Notes: a model not told the origin generated them from the sequence alone. 64,000 bases of DNA from Arthrobacter silvisoli (GCF_003369445.1 NZ_QRCU01000059.1:124001-188000); one strand, 5' to 3'. Counted from the first letter of the stretch, positions 1 to 9,173 are shown. A program made the numbers and translations.

Positions 1-3000
1 TCTTGCCGCCGGCAATCAGCGCCCGCACCGGTGCGAAAGTGTCGCCGGTGACCCGCCCGGCCCACACGAGATCCCAGAGCGCGGCCACCACGGCGTCGTC
101 GCTGAGAACGGCGTCCATGCCGCCCGCGACGTCAGTGAGCTGGCGGAAGAAGTAGGCCCCGCCGCCGTCGCGCAGGTGCCCGAGCAGGCGAAGCTGCGCG
201 TCTGCCGGCTCAAACCCGGGGTCCGGGTTCAGGGTCAGCTCGGCGGAGTCTGCCACGTGCAGGCTGACCCAGCCGTCATTGCCCGGCAGCGAACCGGCCC
301 CGGCCCAGAGCAGTTCGCCGGCGGCCATGAGCTCGTCCAGCATGGCCGGTTGATAGTCGGCCACCCGGCTTGCCAGCACCAGCGGTTCCCACGCCGACGC
401 CGGAACCGGCACCCCGGAAAGCTGGTCCACCGCAGTCATGATGCCGTCCAGGCCGCGCAACGCCGAGCCGGCGCGGGACCTTCCGGGCTGGCGGACGTTC
501 TGCCAGTCGGGCAGGAACCGCCCGTAGGCGGCGGCCTCGACGGGTTCGACCTCGGCCCGCAGGGCCGCCAGCGAACGGCGCCGGAGCTTGCGCAGCACGT
601 CGGCATCGCACCATTCGCTGGCCGGAGGCGGGAGCACTGATTCGGCGTTTTCCGGCGCCGCATTGCCGCCCGCAGTTTCTTCGGCGACCGGGTGCGGCCG
701 GAACTCGCCTTCCACCACGCGGCCGTCGGCGGCGAGCCGCTTCAGGGCGGTGCGCACGACGGCGGCCCCGAGCCCCAGGCGGGCGGCGGCCTCTTCCGCG
801 GTGAACGGGCCGTGGGTCCTGGCGTAGCGGGACACGAGGTCGCCCAGGGGATCGGCCACGGGCTCGATGAAAGCCAGCGGGACGCCCATGGGAAGGGGGA
901 CCCCGACGGCGTCGCGGAGCCTGGCCGCGTCCTCGATGGCCGCAAACCGTTCCACCCCGCCCAGCGTCACGGTGAGGGCACGGTTGGCTTTGCGGAGCGC
1001 TGCGAGGTGTCCGGCCGCCTCGGTGGTGGTGCCATCCTCGAGGCGTGCGGCCACTTCATCCGCATCCAAGGGCCCGAGCAGTCGCAGCAGGTCGGCGACC
1101 CCTTCGAGGCCCCGGACCCGGCGGTCCGGAACAAGCCGCTGCAGCTCCAGCTCCGTGCTTTCGATGACCTTGGCGTCGAGCAGTTCGCGCAGCTCCACCC
1201 GGCCCAGGAGTTCGTTCAGCAGGGCTGAGTCGAGGGCGAGGGCCGCAGCGCGCCGTTCGGCCAGGGGGGAATCGCCCTCGTAGAGGTATTGGGCCACGTA
1301 GCCGAAGAGCAGCGATTTCGCGAAGGGGGAGGGCTGCTGAGTGGTGGTCTGCACGAGGCGCAGTTCCCGGCGTTCGATGGCGCCCGCAATGTCTTTCAAC
1401 GCCGGGAGATCGTAGACGTCCTGCAGGCACTCCCGCACGGTTTCAAGCACCACGGGGAACTGCGGGTACTTCTTCGCCACGTCCAGCAGCTGGGCGGACC
1501 GTTGGCGTTGCTGCCAGAGCGGCTGCCGCTTGGCCGGGTTCTGGCGGGGGAGCAGCAGGGCCCGGGCGGCGCACTCGCGGAAACGCGAGGCGAACAGGGC
1601 GCTGCCGCCTACCTCCGCCGTCACGATCTGCTCGAGTTCGTCCGGCTCGAAGAGGAACAGTTCCGCGCCGGGCGGCTCGTCCTCCATCATGGGGACCCGC
1701 AGCACGATGCCGTCGTCGGCGGCCATGGCGGAACCGTCCAGTCCGTAGCGCTGCTGCAGGCGCTGCCCGACGGCGAGGGCCCAGGGCGCGTGGACGGGCA
1801 TGCCGAAGGGGCTGTGGAGGACAACCCGCCAATCGCCCAGTTCGTCGTGGAAGCGTTCGACGACGAGCGTACGGTCGTTCGGGACCACCTCCGTGGCCTG
1901 CTGCTGCTCCCGCAGGTACTGGAGCAGGTTGCCGGCGGCGAAGTCGTCCAGGCCGCTGGCCTTGCAGCGTTCCAGCGCCGGCGCGGGATCGGAGGCGGAC
2001 AGTTCGCGGACGAAGGCGCCGAGCGCCCGGCCGAGGTCCACGGGCCGGCCCAGGGAATCGCCTTTCCAGAACGGCAGCTTCCCGGGCTGCCCGAAAGCGG
2101 GGGAGACCAGGACGCGGTCGTGCGTGATGTCCTCGATCTTCCAGCTGGTGGCGCCGAGGGCGAAGATGTCCCCCACCCGGGATTCGTAGACCATTTCCTC
2201 GTCGAGCTCGCCTACGCGGCGCCCGCCCTTGGGAGCCCGCGACGGCGTTCCCGCCTCCTGCCCGGAGGCTGTCCCGGAGCCGGAGCCTTCGTTTTCCGTG
2301 CCGATGATGTACACGCCGAAGAGCCCGCGGTCCGGGATGGTGCCGCCGGAGGTCACGGCGAGGCGCTGGGCGCCGGGCCGGCCTTCGATAGTGCCGGCGT
2401 TGCGGTCCCAGATGATGCGCGGGCGCAGTTCGGCGAATTCATCGGACGGGTACCGGCCCGAAAGCAGGTCCAGGGTGGCTTCGAAGGCCGAACGCGGCAG
2501 GGTGGCGAACGGCGCCGAACGCCGCACCGTGGCAAACCAGTCCTCGACGTCGATGCTCCCCAGCGCCGCCGCGGCGACGGTCTGCTGGGCCAGGATGTCC
2601 AAGGGGTTCGCGGGGATGTGCAGCCGTTCGATCTTGCCGCTGAGCATGCGTTCCACCGTGACGGTGGTATGGACGAGGTCGGCCCGGTGCTTGGGGAAGA
2701 GGACGCCCTCGGAGATTTCGCCCACCTGGTGCCCGGCACGCCCGACGCGCTGGAGCCCGCTGGCCACCGACGGCGGCGATTCCACCTGGATCACGAGGTC
2801 CACGGCGCCCATGTCGATGCCAAGCTCCAGCGACGAGGTGGCCACGACGCAGCGCAGCCGGCCGGACTTCAGATCGTCTTCGATCATGGCCCGCTGGTCC
2901 TTGGATACGGAGCCGTGGTGCGCCCGGGCCAGCACGGGATCGGCCCCCTTGGTGCTGCCGGCCTGGGCCATCATGTGCGCGGGCGTGGCGGTGGACGTGC

Positions 3001-4093
3001 CGGGAAGCGATGGCGCCCCTTGCGGCTCCCCGAAGTCCTGGGCGGAACCGGCCGCGGCATCGGAAAACACGTCCACGGGCGTGAGTTGGCGTTCGGCGTG
3101 GATTTCGTTCAGCCGGGCCGTGAGGCGTTCGGCCAGGCGCCGGGAGTTGGCAAAGACGATGGTGGACTGCCGGGAGAGGACCAGGTCAACGATCTTCTCC
3201 TCCACATGCGGCCAGATGGATGCTTGCGGCTGCAGCCCGGACGCCGGACCCGAGTCGAAGGCCCCGGCCGCGCCCGCGAGGTCCGACATGTCCTCCACAG
3301 GGACGGTGACGGCGAGTTTCCAGTTCTTGGTGAACGCCGGGGCCACGATTTCCACCGGCGCCGAGGATGACAGGAACTGGGCCACGAGTTCCCGCGGCTC
3401 CACGGTGGCGGACAGCCCGATCCGCTGGGCCGGCTTCGGAAGCAAGGCGTCGAGGCGCTCCAAGGACACGGCAAGGTGGGCACCGCGCTTGGTGCCGGCC
3501 ACGGCGTGGACTTCGTCCACGATCACGGTATCCACGTCCATGAGCGTTTCCCGGGCACGGGAGGTGAGCATCAGGAAGAGGGATTCGGGAGTGGTGATGA
3601 GGATGTCCGGCGGGTGGCTGAGCAGCGCGCGGCGCTCCGCCGTCGTCGTATCCCCGGAACGGACGCCGACACTCACGATCGGTGCCGGCAGCCCTAACCG
3701 CTTGGCCGTCTGGGTGATGCCGATCAGGGGCGAGCGGAGGTTGCGTTCGACGTCCACGCCCAAGGCCTTGAGCGGGGAAATGTACAGGACGCGGGTGCCG
3801 CGCTTGGCCGCCTTCGCATCCCGGACCGGGTTGCCTGCCGGCGGCGCCTCCAGCGGTTGGGCGACGCGGGGAGCCAGCAGCTTGTCCAGTGCCCATAGGA
3901 ATGCGGCGAGCGTCTTGCCCGAGCCGGTGGGCGCAACCACCAAGGCATGGGCACCGGAGGAAATGGCCCGCCATGCGCCGTCCTGAGCGGGGGTGGGGGA
4001 GGCGAAGGCGCCCAGGAACCACTCCCGGGTGGCGCGGCTGAACGACTCCATCACTGCGCTGGGCTTAGTCCCGCCAGGCGGCTCCTCCTGCAT
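1..4093 (-). CDS. lhr: Lhr-like ATP-dependent helicase, C-terminus cut by window edge
   Basis: Large superfamily 2 helicase of the Lhr family, which in actinobacteria acts in DNA repair as a 3'-5' translocase. The frame is open without interruption from 4093 to position 1 (at least 1364 residues; the family is usually about 1500), so only the C-terminal end is missing. Visible motifs are Walker A APTGSGKT near residues 53-60, the DEVH box near 193-196, LSAT (motif III), and QRVGRAGH (motif VI) near 448. After the two RecA lobes comes the long winged-helix and Lhr core region. The start is uncertain: ATG 4093 has GGAGG very close upstream, while ATG 4051 starts right before the conserved ESFSRATREWF but has no good ribosome site. 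It appears to be transcribed alone. Confidence 0.9.
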   Translation of the reverse strand, partial: MQEEPPGGTKPSAVMESFSRATREWFLGAFASPTPAQDGAWRAISSGAHALVVAPTGSGKTLAAFLWALDKLLAPRVAQPLEAPPAGNPVRDAKAAKRGTRVLYISPLKALGVDVERNLRSPLIGITQTAKRLGLPAPIVSVGVRSGDTTTAERRALLSHPPDILITTPESLFLMLTSRARETLMDVDTVIVDEVHAVAGTKRGAHLAVSLERLDALLPKPAQRIGLSATVEPRELVAQFLSSSAPVEIVAPAFTKNWKLAVTVPVEDMSDLAGAAGAFDSGPASGLQPQASIWPHVEEKIVDLVLSRQSTIVFANSRRLAERLTARLNEIHAERQLTPVDVFSDAAAGSAQDFGEPQGAPSLPGTSTATPAHMMAQAGSTKGADPVLARAHHGSVSKDQRAMIEDDLKSGRLRCVVATSSLELGIDMGAVDLVIQVESPPSVASGLQRVGRAGHQVGEISEGVLFPKHRADLVHTTVTVERMLSGKIERLHIPANPLDILAQQTVAAAALGSIDVEDWFATVRRSAPFATLPRSAFEATLDLLSGRYPSDEFAELRPRIIWDRNAGTIEGRPGAQRLAVTSGGTIPDRGLFGVYIIGTENEGSGSGTASGQEAGTPSRAPKGGRRVGELDEEMVYESRVGDIFALGATSWKIEDITHDRVLVSPAFGQPGKLPFWKGDSLGRPVDLGRALGAFVRELSASDPAPALERCKASGLDDFAAGNLLQYLREQQQATEVVPNDRTLVVERFHDELGDWRVVLHSPFGMPVHAPWALAVGQRLQQRYGLDGSAMAADDGIVLRVPMMEDEPPGAELFLFEPDELEQIVTAEVGGSALFASRFRECAARALLLPRQNPAKRQPLWQQRQRSAQLLDVAKKYPQFPVVLETVRECLQDVYDLPALKDIAGAIERRELRLVQTTTQQPSPFAKSLLFGYVAQYLYEGDSPLAERRAAALALDSALLNELLGRVELRELLDAKVIESTELELQRLVPDRRVRGLEGVADLLRLLGPLDADEVAARLEDGTTTEAAGHLAALRKANRALTVTLGGVERFAAIEDAARLRDAVGVPLPMGVPLAFIEPVADPLGDLVSRYARTHGPFTAEEAAARLGLGAAVVRTALKRLAADGRVVEGEFRPHPVAEETAGGNAAPENAESVLPPPASEWCDADVLRKLRRRSLAALRAEVEPVEAAAYGRFLPDWQNVRQPGRSRAGSALRGLDGIMTAVDQLSGVPVPASAWEPLVLASRVADYQPAMLDELMAAGELLWAGAGSLPGNDGWVSLHVADSAELTLNPDPGFEPADAQLRLLGHLRDGGGAYFFRQLTDVAGGMDAVLSDDAVVAALWDLVWAGRVTGDTFAPVRALIAGGK

Positions 4094-4150
4094 TCCTCCA
4101 TCATGCCGCACGGCACTGACAGTAAGGACCCGGGCAGGATGAGGCGGCGG

Positions 4151-4780
4151 TCAGCTCGCCTGGAATGCCTCGATGGTCAGCAGCTTGATGCTGGTGTTGC
4201 TGCAGGCTTCACGCTTCTGGGCGAGGAACACGGAGCCGGTGTCCTCCGGCGGGTAGATCCGGAATCCCGTGGCCGCAGCTTTCGTGCAGTCCGGGTAGAG
4301 TCCGGCCTGGGTGTAACGGAGCACGGCGGTGCCCGAGTCGCCCGGCTTGAGGAGAAGCTCCACGGGGGCCTTGGAGGTATCGCGGTCGGCGGGCGCTCCG
4401 ATCGGGCCGCCGGTGGGTGCGTTCACGAGGGAGACGCCGGGATAGCCCTTGAGGATGCACGGGGTGGTGCCGGAGTTGGTGAGGATGAGCTTCTGGTAGA
4501 CGCTGCCCGCTGCGCCGCCGCCCGTGGAGTCGACGCTCGGGGTGAGCGAGGGGGACTTGCACAGGCCCGGTCCGGCGGACGGCGTTCCCGAGGCGCTGCC
4601 GGTGGCGCTGGCCGGTCCGGACGCGCTGCTGCTGTCCGAGGGGCCCTGCGAGGCACTCGGAGTAGTGGCTGACGAGGAGGCCGAGCTCGGGTTCTGGCCT
4701 TGCCCGCAACCCGCCACCAGCAGGAGCGAGGCTGCCGCGGTCGTGAACAGGAAGGCCTTCTTGGCGCGCGCAGTAGTCAT
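4151..4780 (-). CDS. DUF4232-type secreted lipoprotein
   Basis: A 209-residue lipoprotein. The chosen ATG gives an n-region (TTARAKKAF), a hydrophobic stretch and the lipobox LVAGC with the lipidated Cys near residue 25. A Ser/Ala/Thr/Pro-rich linker (about residues 30-75) leads to a C-terminal domain of roughly 130 residues with the DUF4232 pattern (LILTNSGTTPCILKGYPG and GLYPDCTKA, with paired cysteines probably forming disulfides). Members are exported surface proteins of unknown function in actinobacteria. An in-frame extension to 4873 is open, but its N-terminus is Arg-rich and would hide the signal peptide, so I rejected it. Function unknown. Confidence 0.8.
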   Translation of the reverse strand: MTTARAKKAFLFTTAAASLLLVAGCGQGQNPSSASSSATTPSASQGPSDSSSASGPASATGSASGTPSAGPGLCKSPSLTPSVDSTGGGAAGSVYQKLILTNSGTTPCILKGYPGVSLVNAPTGGPIGAPADRDTSKAPVELLLKPGDSGTAVLRYTQAGLYPDCTKAAATGFRIYPPEDTGSVFLAQKREACSNTSIKLLTIEAFQAS

Positions 4781-4840
4781 GCGCCCAGCCTTGCGGCGGC
4801 GATTGCCTGAGTCAACCACGCCACGGCGGCGGGCACGGAA

Positions 4841-4873
4841 ATGGCGCCCGGATCGTGATGTTCCGGGCGCCAT
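4841..4873. terminator. Perfect 12-bp hairpin between antiporter and lipoprotein genes
   Basis: Arms 4841-4852 and 4862-4873 are exact inverted repeats (ATGGCGCCCGGA) around a 9-nt loop. On the plus strand CCTTTT follows; on the minus strand a weaker ATTTCC. It lies about 130 bp beyond the antiporter stop on the minus strand, so it most likely terminates that transcript. Confidence 0.55.
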
Positions 4874-5006
4874 CCTTTTAACCGTGACCGAAATGGCCCC
4901 TCTATTGCCTTTTCAGCCGCAAGCCAGTCCCCAGTTTTTCGGTTTTGGGAGGCGAAAGACGGGCTACTTCAGTCAGGCAGACTTCTTGCCGAAGGTGCCC
5001 CGGCCC

Positions 5007-6155
5007 CTAGCCGGCCACCTTCTCCGGCCGGGCGAAGGTGCGCGCCGCCCGCGATCCCGCCACGGCGCTCGCCACAATGCTGATGAGGGCACCGAGGATC
5101 AACGCCGCGGCTTCCCCCGGTTCCAGCAGGTGCAGCTGGGTGCCGATCGTCGCCGCGGCAACGGGCACGCCGAGCTGCGAGGCCGCCAGGACCGCGAGCG
5201 GCAGGGGCTGGCCGAGCAGGCGCAGGCTGCCGTGGACCAGCAGGGTCCCGAAGCCCAGGCAGAGCCCCAGCAGGATCATCCGCGGGCTGCCCGCGACGGT
5301 GTGCAGGTCCAGGGAAGCGCCGAGCCAGACGAAGAACACCGGGCCCAGGAAACCGTCGCTGACGGCGAAGAGTTGGTGGGCCAGGCGTCGCGGTTCGCCC
5401 ACGGCCGCCACCACAAGGCCGAAGGAGAACCCGGCCAGCATGATGGACACACGCCCGGCCACCGCCAGCCCGGACAACGCGAACAGCAACGCCAGCTGGA
5501 TCCGCAACTCCAAAGCGAACTTCCGGTCCTCGGACACATCGTGCAGCCGTCCCCGCGTGCCGCTGCGTTCCAGCCAGCGCAGTATGAAGAACAGCACCAC
5601 CGAAGATCCGGCGACGACGGCGGCCCCGGCGGCGGCGCGTCCGGCGTTCGGCGGGTCGACGGCCAGGGGGAGCGCGACGATGCAGGCGATGTCCGCGATC
5701 GCCACCTGCGCCGTCGTCGTCAGGACCTTCGGCCCGGCCAGCTGCAGCGAATCGACGATCGGCAGCACCAGGGCCGCGGAGGAGGAGGCCAGCAGCACGA
5801 CGTACAGCGGCGCGTGTCCGGTGCCGAAGGCGAAGGCAATGCCGATCCCGACGGCGGCCGCGAGCCCGGCCGCGATCAGTGCCCGCAGGGCTCCGGCGCC
5901 GAGCGCTGGCCGGATGGCCTTATCCCGGACCGGCACGTGCGTACCGGCGACGAACATGATGAGGGCGAAACCGACATCGGCCACGAAGGTGAAGGTGGGA
6001 TCCGAGGAGTCCACCAGGGCCAGTCCGGTCCGGCCGATGGCGATGCCCGCCAGCAGTTGCCCCAGGACCACCGGGAGGTGCCATGTCCGAGGCAGGGCCA
6101 GCAGGGGCCCGAGGAGGGCGACGGCGGCTATCAGCGACAGCTGAAAGAACGACAC
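5007..6155 (-). CDS. Kef/CPA2-type cation:proton antiporter membrane domain
   Basis: A 382-residue integral membrane protein with about 11-12 hydrophobic segments and no cytosolic RCK/TrkA domain. The N-terminus (residues 1-60, with HLPVVLGQLLAGIAIGRTGL) matches the start of monovalent cation:proton antiporter-2 proteins, which exchange Na+ or K+ for H+. The GTG start has a strong AAGGAGG about 6 nt upstream. It sits alone between the ParB-like protein gene and the lipoprotein gene, both in the same direction but separated by gaps. Family assignment is good; ion specificity cannot be read. Confidence 0.82.
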   Translation of the reverse strand: MSFFQLSLIAAVALLGPLLALPRTWHLPVVLGQLLAGIAIGRTGLALVDSSDPTFTFVADVGFALIMFVAGTHVPVRDKAIRPALGAGALRALIAAGLAAAVGIGIAFAFGTGHAPLYVVLLASSSAALVLPIVDSLQLAGPKVLTTTAQVAIADIACIVALPLAVDPPNAGRAAAGAAVVAGSSVVLFFILRWLERSGTRGRLHDVSEDRKFALELRIQLALLFALSGLAVAGRVSIMLAGFSFGLVVAAVGEPRRLAHQLFAVSDGFLGPVFFVWLGASLDLHTVAGSPRMILLGLCLGFGTLLVHGSLRLLGQPLPLAVLAASQLGVPVAAATIGTQLHLLEPGEAAALILGALISIVASAVAGSRAARTFARPEKVAG

Positions 6156-6192
6156 AGATTCCTCCTTCCGCGCGTCCGGCGTCGGCGGCAGT

Positions 6193-6606
6193 TTACCGCG
6201 GAGCGTCGGCCAGCTTGAGGGGGATGTCCGTGTTTTCGTCCGTGTAGTAGCTGGCGCAGACGCGGTGGTAGCCGTCGGCGATCAGGGCCGGGATGCCCCG
6301 GGCGAGGTCGCCCCGGACCATCAGGATGGGCGAGAGCTTCTTGCCGTCCCGGATTTTCCGCAGGTCCGAGGCCACATGCGCGTTGTCCTCGGGCAGCAGC
6401 GCCAGCCGTGCGGCCCGGAGGATGTCCTTGGCCTTGCGGTGCTTGATGGGAGCGGACCTGAGCGCCGCCACCACGGAGGCCACCACGTCGTCCGATTCCA
6501 GCAGGGACAGGTAGTCGCCGGCGGCGGGGTAGTCCTGTGCCTCGGGCTCGGGCAGCCAGTGGACCTGTTCCTTCTTGCTGTCGGGTTCCTTCCTGCCTTC
6601 AGGCAT
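6193..6606 (-). CDS. ParB/sulfiredoxin-like hypothetical protein
   Basis: A soluble 137-residue protein. The C-terminal half contains KLSPILMVRGDLARGIPALI followed by ADGYHRVCASYY, which resembles the ParB/sulfiredoxin nuclease-like fold (a strand, then a GxHR-type motif), although the usual ERxRA motif is absent. It overlaps the SRPBCC gene stop by 8 bp and has an AGGAG about 9 nt upstream, so it is the third gene of an operon that starts with the molybdoenzyme. Function unknown; the ParB-like assignment is an inference from the motif. Confidence 0.7.
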   Translation of the reverse strand: MPEGRKEPDSKKEQVHWLPEPEAQDYPAAGDYLSLLESDDVVASVVAALRSAPIKHRKAKDILRAARLALLPEDNAHVASDLRKIRDGKKLSPILMVRGDLARGIPALIADGYHRVCASYYTDENTDIPLKLADAPR

Positions 6607-7177
6607 GCGTGGTGCTCCTTGGCCAGCGGTACCGCCCCGCGAAGGTGGGCTGGGGCGGGGGCGGGACCGTGGCCTTGTTCCCCGGCCGGCGGCGCCTCAG
6701 TTCCAGGGCCAGGCTTTCCTGCCCTCGCGCCATGGCCCAGCGGTGGTTCGCCGCGAACGCCGGTTTGAAGATGAAGCCCAAACGCCGGATCAGGGGCTTC
6801 GAGGCGGTCACCCGCCAGTCGTAGCTGATGACGGTTTCGGGTCCGTCGGCCTCGAAGGTCCACCGGCCTGTGCCGTTCAGGTCGCCGGTGGCGGTAAGGG
6901 CAAAGCCGTGTTCGGTGATGGGTTCGGTGACGGTGAGTTTCCAGCGCAGGGTGTAGGGCAGCCAGCCCTTGGTGTGCAGCATGAAACTCTTGTCCGTGCC
7001 GTCCGGATTGCCGGGGTCCAAGGGTGTCACGCGGAGGTACACCGAAGGCCACCACAGGGCCAGGGTTCCGGCGTCGCCCAGGACGTCCATCACTTCCCTG
7101 GGTGTCCCGGCAACGCGCCACACGGTCAGGAATTCGTAGTCGCTGCTGCTTTTGGAGCCACCCTTGGCCGCTTTCAC
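6599..7177 (-). CDS. SRPBCC (START-like) domain protein
   Basis: A 192-residue soluble protein. The first 150 residues have the SRPBCC/polyketide-cyclase-like pattern: WRVAGTPREVMDVLGDAGT at the N-terminus, LALWWPSVY, and a C-terminal helix with the Trp-rich SYDWRV preceding. These folds bind hydrophobic ligands. The GTG start has GGAG 8 nt upstream and lies 4 bp after the stop of the molybdoenzyme gene; its end overlaps the next gene. The last 40 residues are Arg/Pro-rich and probably disordered. Substrate unknown. Confidence 0.78.
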   Translation of the reverse strand: MKAAKGGSKSSSDYEFLTVWRVAGTPREVMDVLGDAGTLALWWPSVYLRVTPLDPGNPDGTDKSFMLHTKGWLPYTLRWKLTVTEPITEHGFALTATGDLNGTGRWTFEADGPETVISYDWRVTASKPLIRRLGFIFKPAFAANHRWAMARGQESLALELRRRRPGNKATVPPPPQPTFAGRYRWPRSTTHA

Positions 7178-7181
7178 GCAG

Positions 7182-8321
7182 CTACTCCCGGACCGTCACC
7201 GTGAGGTGCTGGGCGGCGTTGTTGGCCATGCCCTGGTAGTTCCAGCCGGGCTGCTCCGCCTGCGTCAGGCCGGAGCTGTCACTCGCGCGGCAGGCCAGGT
7301 CATGGGTTCCGGGGGACGCGATCCAGGTGAAGCTCCAGCCGCGCCAGGCGTGCGGCCCGATGGCCGGCTCCAGTTCGGCCTCGGCCCAGACGCCGTCCAC
7401 GCAGACCTCCACGCGGTCCACGCTTCCGTGCCCGGACCATGCCCTGCCGCTGAGGTGCACCGGCCCGGCGTCGACGAAGCGCTCCCTGGTGAAGAAATCC
7501 GGAATTCCCGGCGGGACCATCAACGCCCGGGGCATGATCCGCTGCACCGGTGCTCCCTGTTCCTCCGCGGACTGCGTGAAGCGGTAGGCGACGGCTTGCT
7601 GGTAGCCCTCGAAGGCGTGGTCGATCGCCTCGATCGAGCTCAGCCACTTGACGCTGGTCATGCCATACCAGCCGGGCACCAGGAGCCGGAGCGGGTAGCC
7701 GTGCTGGGGCGGCAGGGGCTGGCCATTGACCTCGTAGGCGAGCAGCACGTCGCCGGACATCGCGTCGGAGACGCTGAGGCTGCGGGCGTACTGGTGCTCG
7801 ATTCCGCCTTGGATCCCGCGGTCCGCCCCCGTGAAGACGAGTTCGACGGCGTCAGCCGGGATCCCGGCGTCGTGCAGTAACGGGGCCAGCGGCGTCCCGG
7901 TCCATTCCGCCGTGCCGAAGCCGCCGCGGTCCCAGGGTTGGCTGACCGGGCGCGGCTCCATCAGCGAGCGGCCATTGCCGGCGCACTCCATGGTCACCGG
8001 AACGGTGCGCCGCTCGCGGTGCTTGAGCTCGGTGAGCGTGTACTCGCGCGGATGGTCCACCAGTCCGCCGATGCGCAGGCGCCAGGCGGTGGGGTCGATC
8101 CGGGGGATGTCGAAATGGATCAGCAGGTAATGCATGCCGATCGGGGTGATGGGCCACTGGAGCATTTCCAGGGGCTGCGCATGGTTGCGGGAGGCGAGGT
8201 GGAGCTCTTCGCGGGTGAGGGGGCCGTCCGTGGGCGCACCCGGTGCGGGAGGGGCAGCTGCTGGCCGGGCAGGCAAGGTTTCGGCGGTGTCCGCCGACGG
8301 GGGCCGGGACTCGACGCTCAT
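7182..8321 (-). CDS. Sulfite-oxidase-like molybdopterin-dependent oxidoreductase
   Basis: A 379-residue member of the sulfite oxidase / YedY-like family. The Moco-binding core is residues 45-260, with the molybdenum-ligating Cys at about 113 in VTMECAGNGRS, followed by GGFGTAEWTG and the GYPLRLLVPGWYG motif that lines the pterin pocket. A C-terminal Mo-co dimerisation domain follows (about 270-375). There is no heme or Tat signal, so it is probably cytosolic. I chose ATG 8321 rather than 8357 because the conserved region starts well inside. It leads a tight operon with an SRPBCC protein and a ParB-like protein. The substrate could be sulfite or an organic S- or N-oxide. Confidence 0.85.
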   Translation of the reverse strand: MSVESRPPSADTAETLPARPAAAPPAPGAPTDGPLTREELHLASRNHAQPLEMLQWPITPIGMHYLLIHFDIPRIDPTAWRLRIGGLVDHPREYTLTELKHRERRTVPVTMECAGNGRSLMEPRPVSQPWDRGGFGTAEWTGTPLAPLLHDAGIPADAVELVFTGADRGIQGGIEHQYARSLSVSDAMSGDVLLAYEVNGQPLPPQHGYPLRLLVPGWYGMTSVKWLSSIEAIDHAFEGYQQAVAYRFTQSAEEQGAPVQRIMPRALMVPPGIPDFFTRERFVDAGPVHLSGRAWSGHGSVDRVEVCVDGVWAEAELEPAIGPHAWRGWSFTWIASPGTHDLACRASDSSGLTQAEQPGWNYQGMANNAAQHLTVTVRE

Positions 8322-8407
8322 GCACCTAAGTATGGGCGCCGGTGCATGGCCTTCCAAGAGCCCGCCGCTGATACCTTGGGGACCAGTCGAACCCCAGGAG
8401 TCCTTGC

Positions 8408-9016
8408 ATGGCGCGCCCGTCCCAACCGCTGATTTCCGTCGACGCCGTGGTCACGGCGGCCCTTGAGCTGATCGACGAAAGCGGCGACTTCAGCCTGCCC
8501 AAGGTGGCGCGGAAGATCGGCGTCAGCCAGTCCTCCATTTACAATCACGTCTCGGGGCGCGAGGAGATCCTGGAGCTCGTCCGCGGCCGGATCACGGAGG
8601 ACAGCCCGGTTCCGCCGGCGGGGACGCCATGGGATGAGGTGTTGCGGCTGGAAATCCGGGAGTACCGCGAGGGCTTCGCCCGGCACCCGCGCACAGCCCC
8701 CTTGCTGGTGATGCAGACCGTCCGGAACCCCCAGGTGATCGCCTTCTACGAGCGGCTGTCCTCGGCCCTGGAGGAGGCCGGCTTCAGGGGAGGTGATGTG
8801 GCCTCGGCCCTGGCCGTGATCGACAGCTTCGCCATTGGCGCGGCCCTGGATCTCTCCGCGCCGGGCAACGTGTGGGAGGTGGCGCCGGGCGGCGGGACCG
8901 CCCTGGGCCGTGCCGTGGAGCATGCCTCCGGGCTGGCCGACCGGGCGGGAACTGCCTTTGAATTCGGCCTCGAAATCCTGATCGAAGGACTGCGACGCCG
9001 GGCTGCCGGACTGTGA
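8408..9016 (+). CDS. TetR/AcrR family repressor
   Basis: A 202-residue TetR-family regulator. The helix-turn-helix lies at residues 25-50 (SLPKVARKIGVSQSSIYNHV), and the C-terminal ligand-binding domain resembles the TetR_C type (ALAVIDSFAIGAALDL). A good site (CAGGAG) precedes the ATG. It is divergent from the molybdoenzyme gene and directly upstream of the MFS and amidohydrolase genes. The 25-bp palindrome at 9083-9107 in front of the MFS gene is its most likely operator, so it probably controls efflux and hydrolysis of a small molecule. The ligand is unknown. Confidence 0.88.
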   Translation: MARPSQPLISVDAVVTAALELIDESGDFSLPKVARKIGVSQSSIYNHVSGREEILELVRGRITEDSPVPPAGTPWDEVLRLEIREYREGFARHPRTAPLLVMQTVRNPQVIAFYERLSSALEEAGFRGGDVASALAVIDSFAIGAALDLSAPGNVWEVAPGGGTALGRAVEHASGLADRAGTAFEFGLEILIEGLRRRAAGL

Positions 9017-9055
9017 TTTCCTGAGCCGTTCCGGCTGTGGTTTCCGGACCTCCAC

Positions 9056-9085
9056 TTGTGTGATGACGGACTCAGCCCGCATACT
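9056..9085 (+). promoter_or_regulatory. Candidate promoter of the MFS-amidohydrolase operon
   Basis: TTGTGT (9056-9061) and CATACT (9080-9085) are spaced 18 bp apart. The -10 abuts the palindromic operator, so a bound TetR would cover the start site. Each hexamer is only a partial consensus match. Confidence 0.4.
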
Positions 9086-9107
9086 AAACGAAAGCCTTTC
9101 GTTTAGT
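9083..9107. promoter_or_regulatory. 25-bp perfect palindrome, probable TetR operator
   Basis: Arms ACTAAACGAAAG (9083-9094) and its exact reverse complement (9096-9107) flank one central C. It lies between the tetR-like stop and the TTG start of the MFS gene. Such an AT-rich palindrome stands out in this GC-rich DNA and has the size of TetR-family operators. Confidence 0.75.
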
Positions 9108-9173
9108 GATCCGGCTCTCAGCCAGGATCCCGCCCGGCCGCAATGGCGCGGCCTCACAGACCCGGAGAATTCC

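Noticed and set aside
1289..3370. 693-residue open frame on the plus strand
   Set aside because: It runs antisense to the helicase gene, whose motifs are intact; the translation is Arg/Gly-rich with no recognisable domain, as expected for the complement of GC-rich coding DNA.
2229..3986. 585-residue plus-strand open frame
   Set aside because: Also antisense to the helicase gene, Ser/Arg-rich, no start context and no motif.
9060..9173. N-terminal extension of the MFS protein
   Set aside because: It contains the palindromic operator and promoter; TTG 9174 has the ribosome site.
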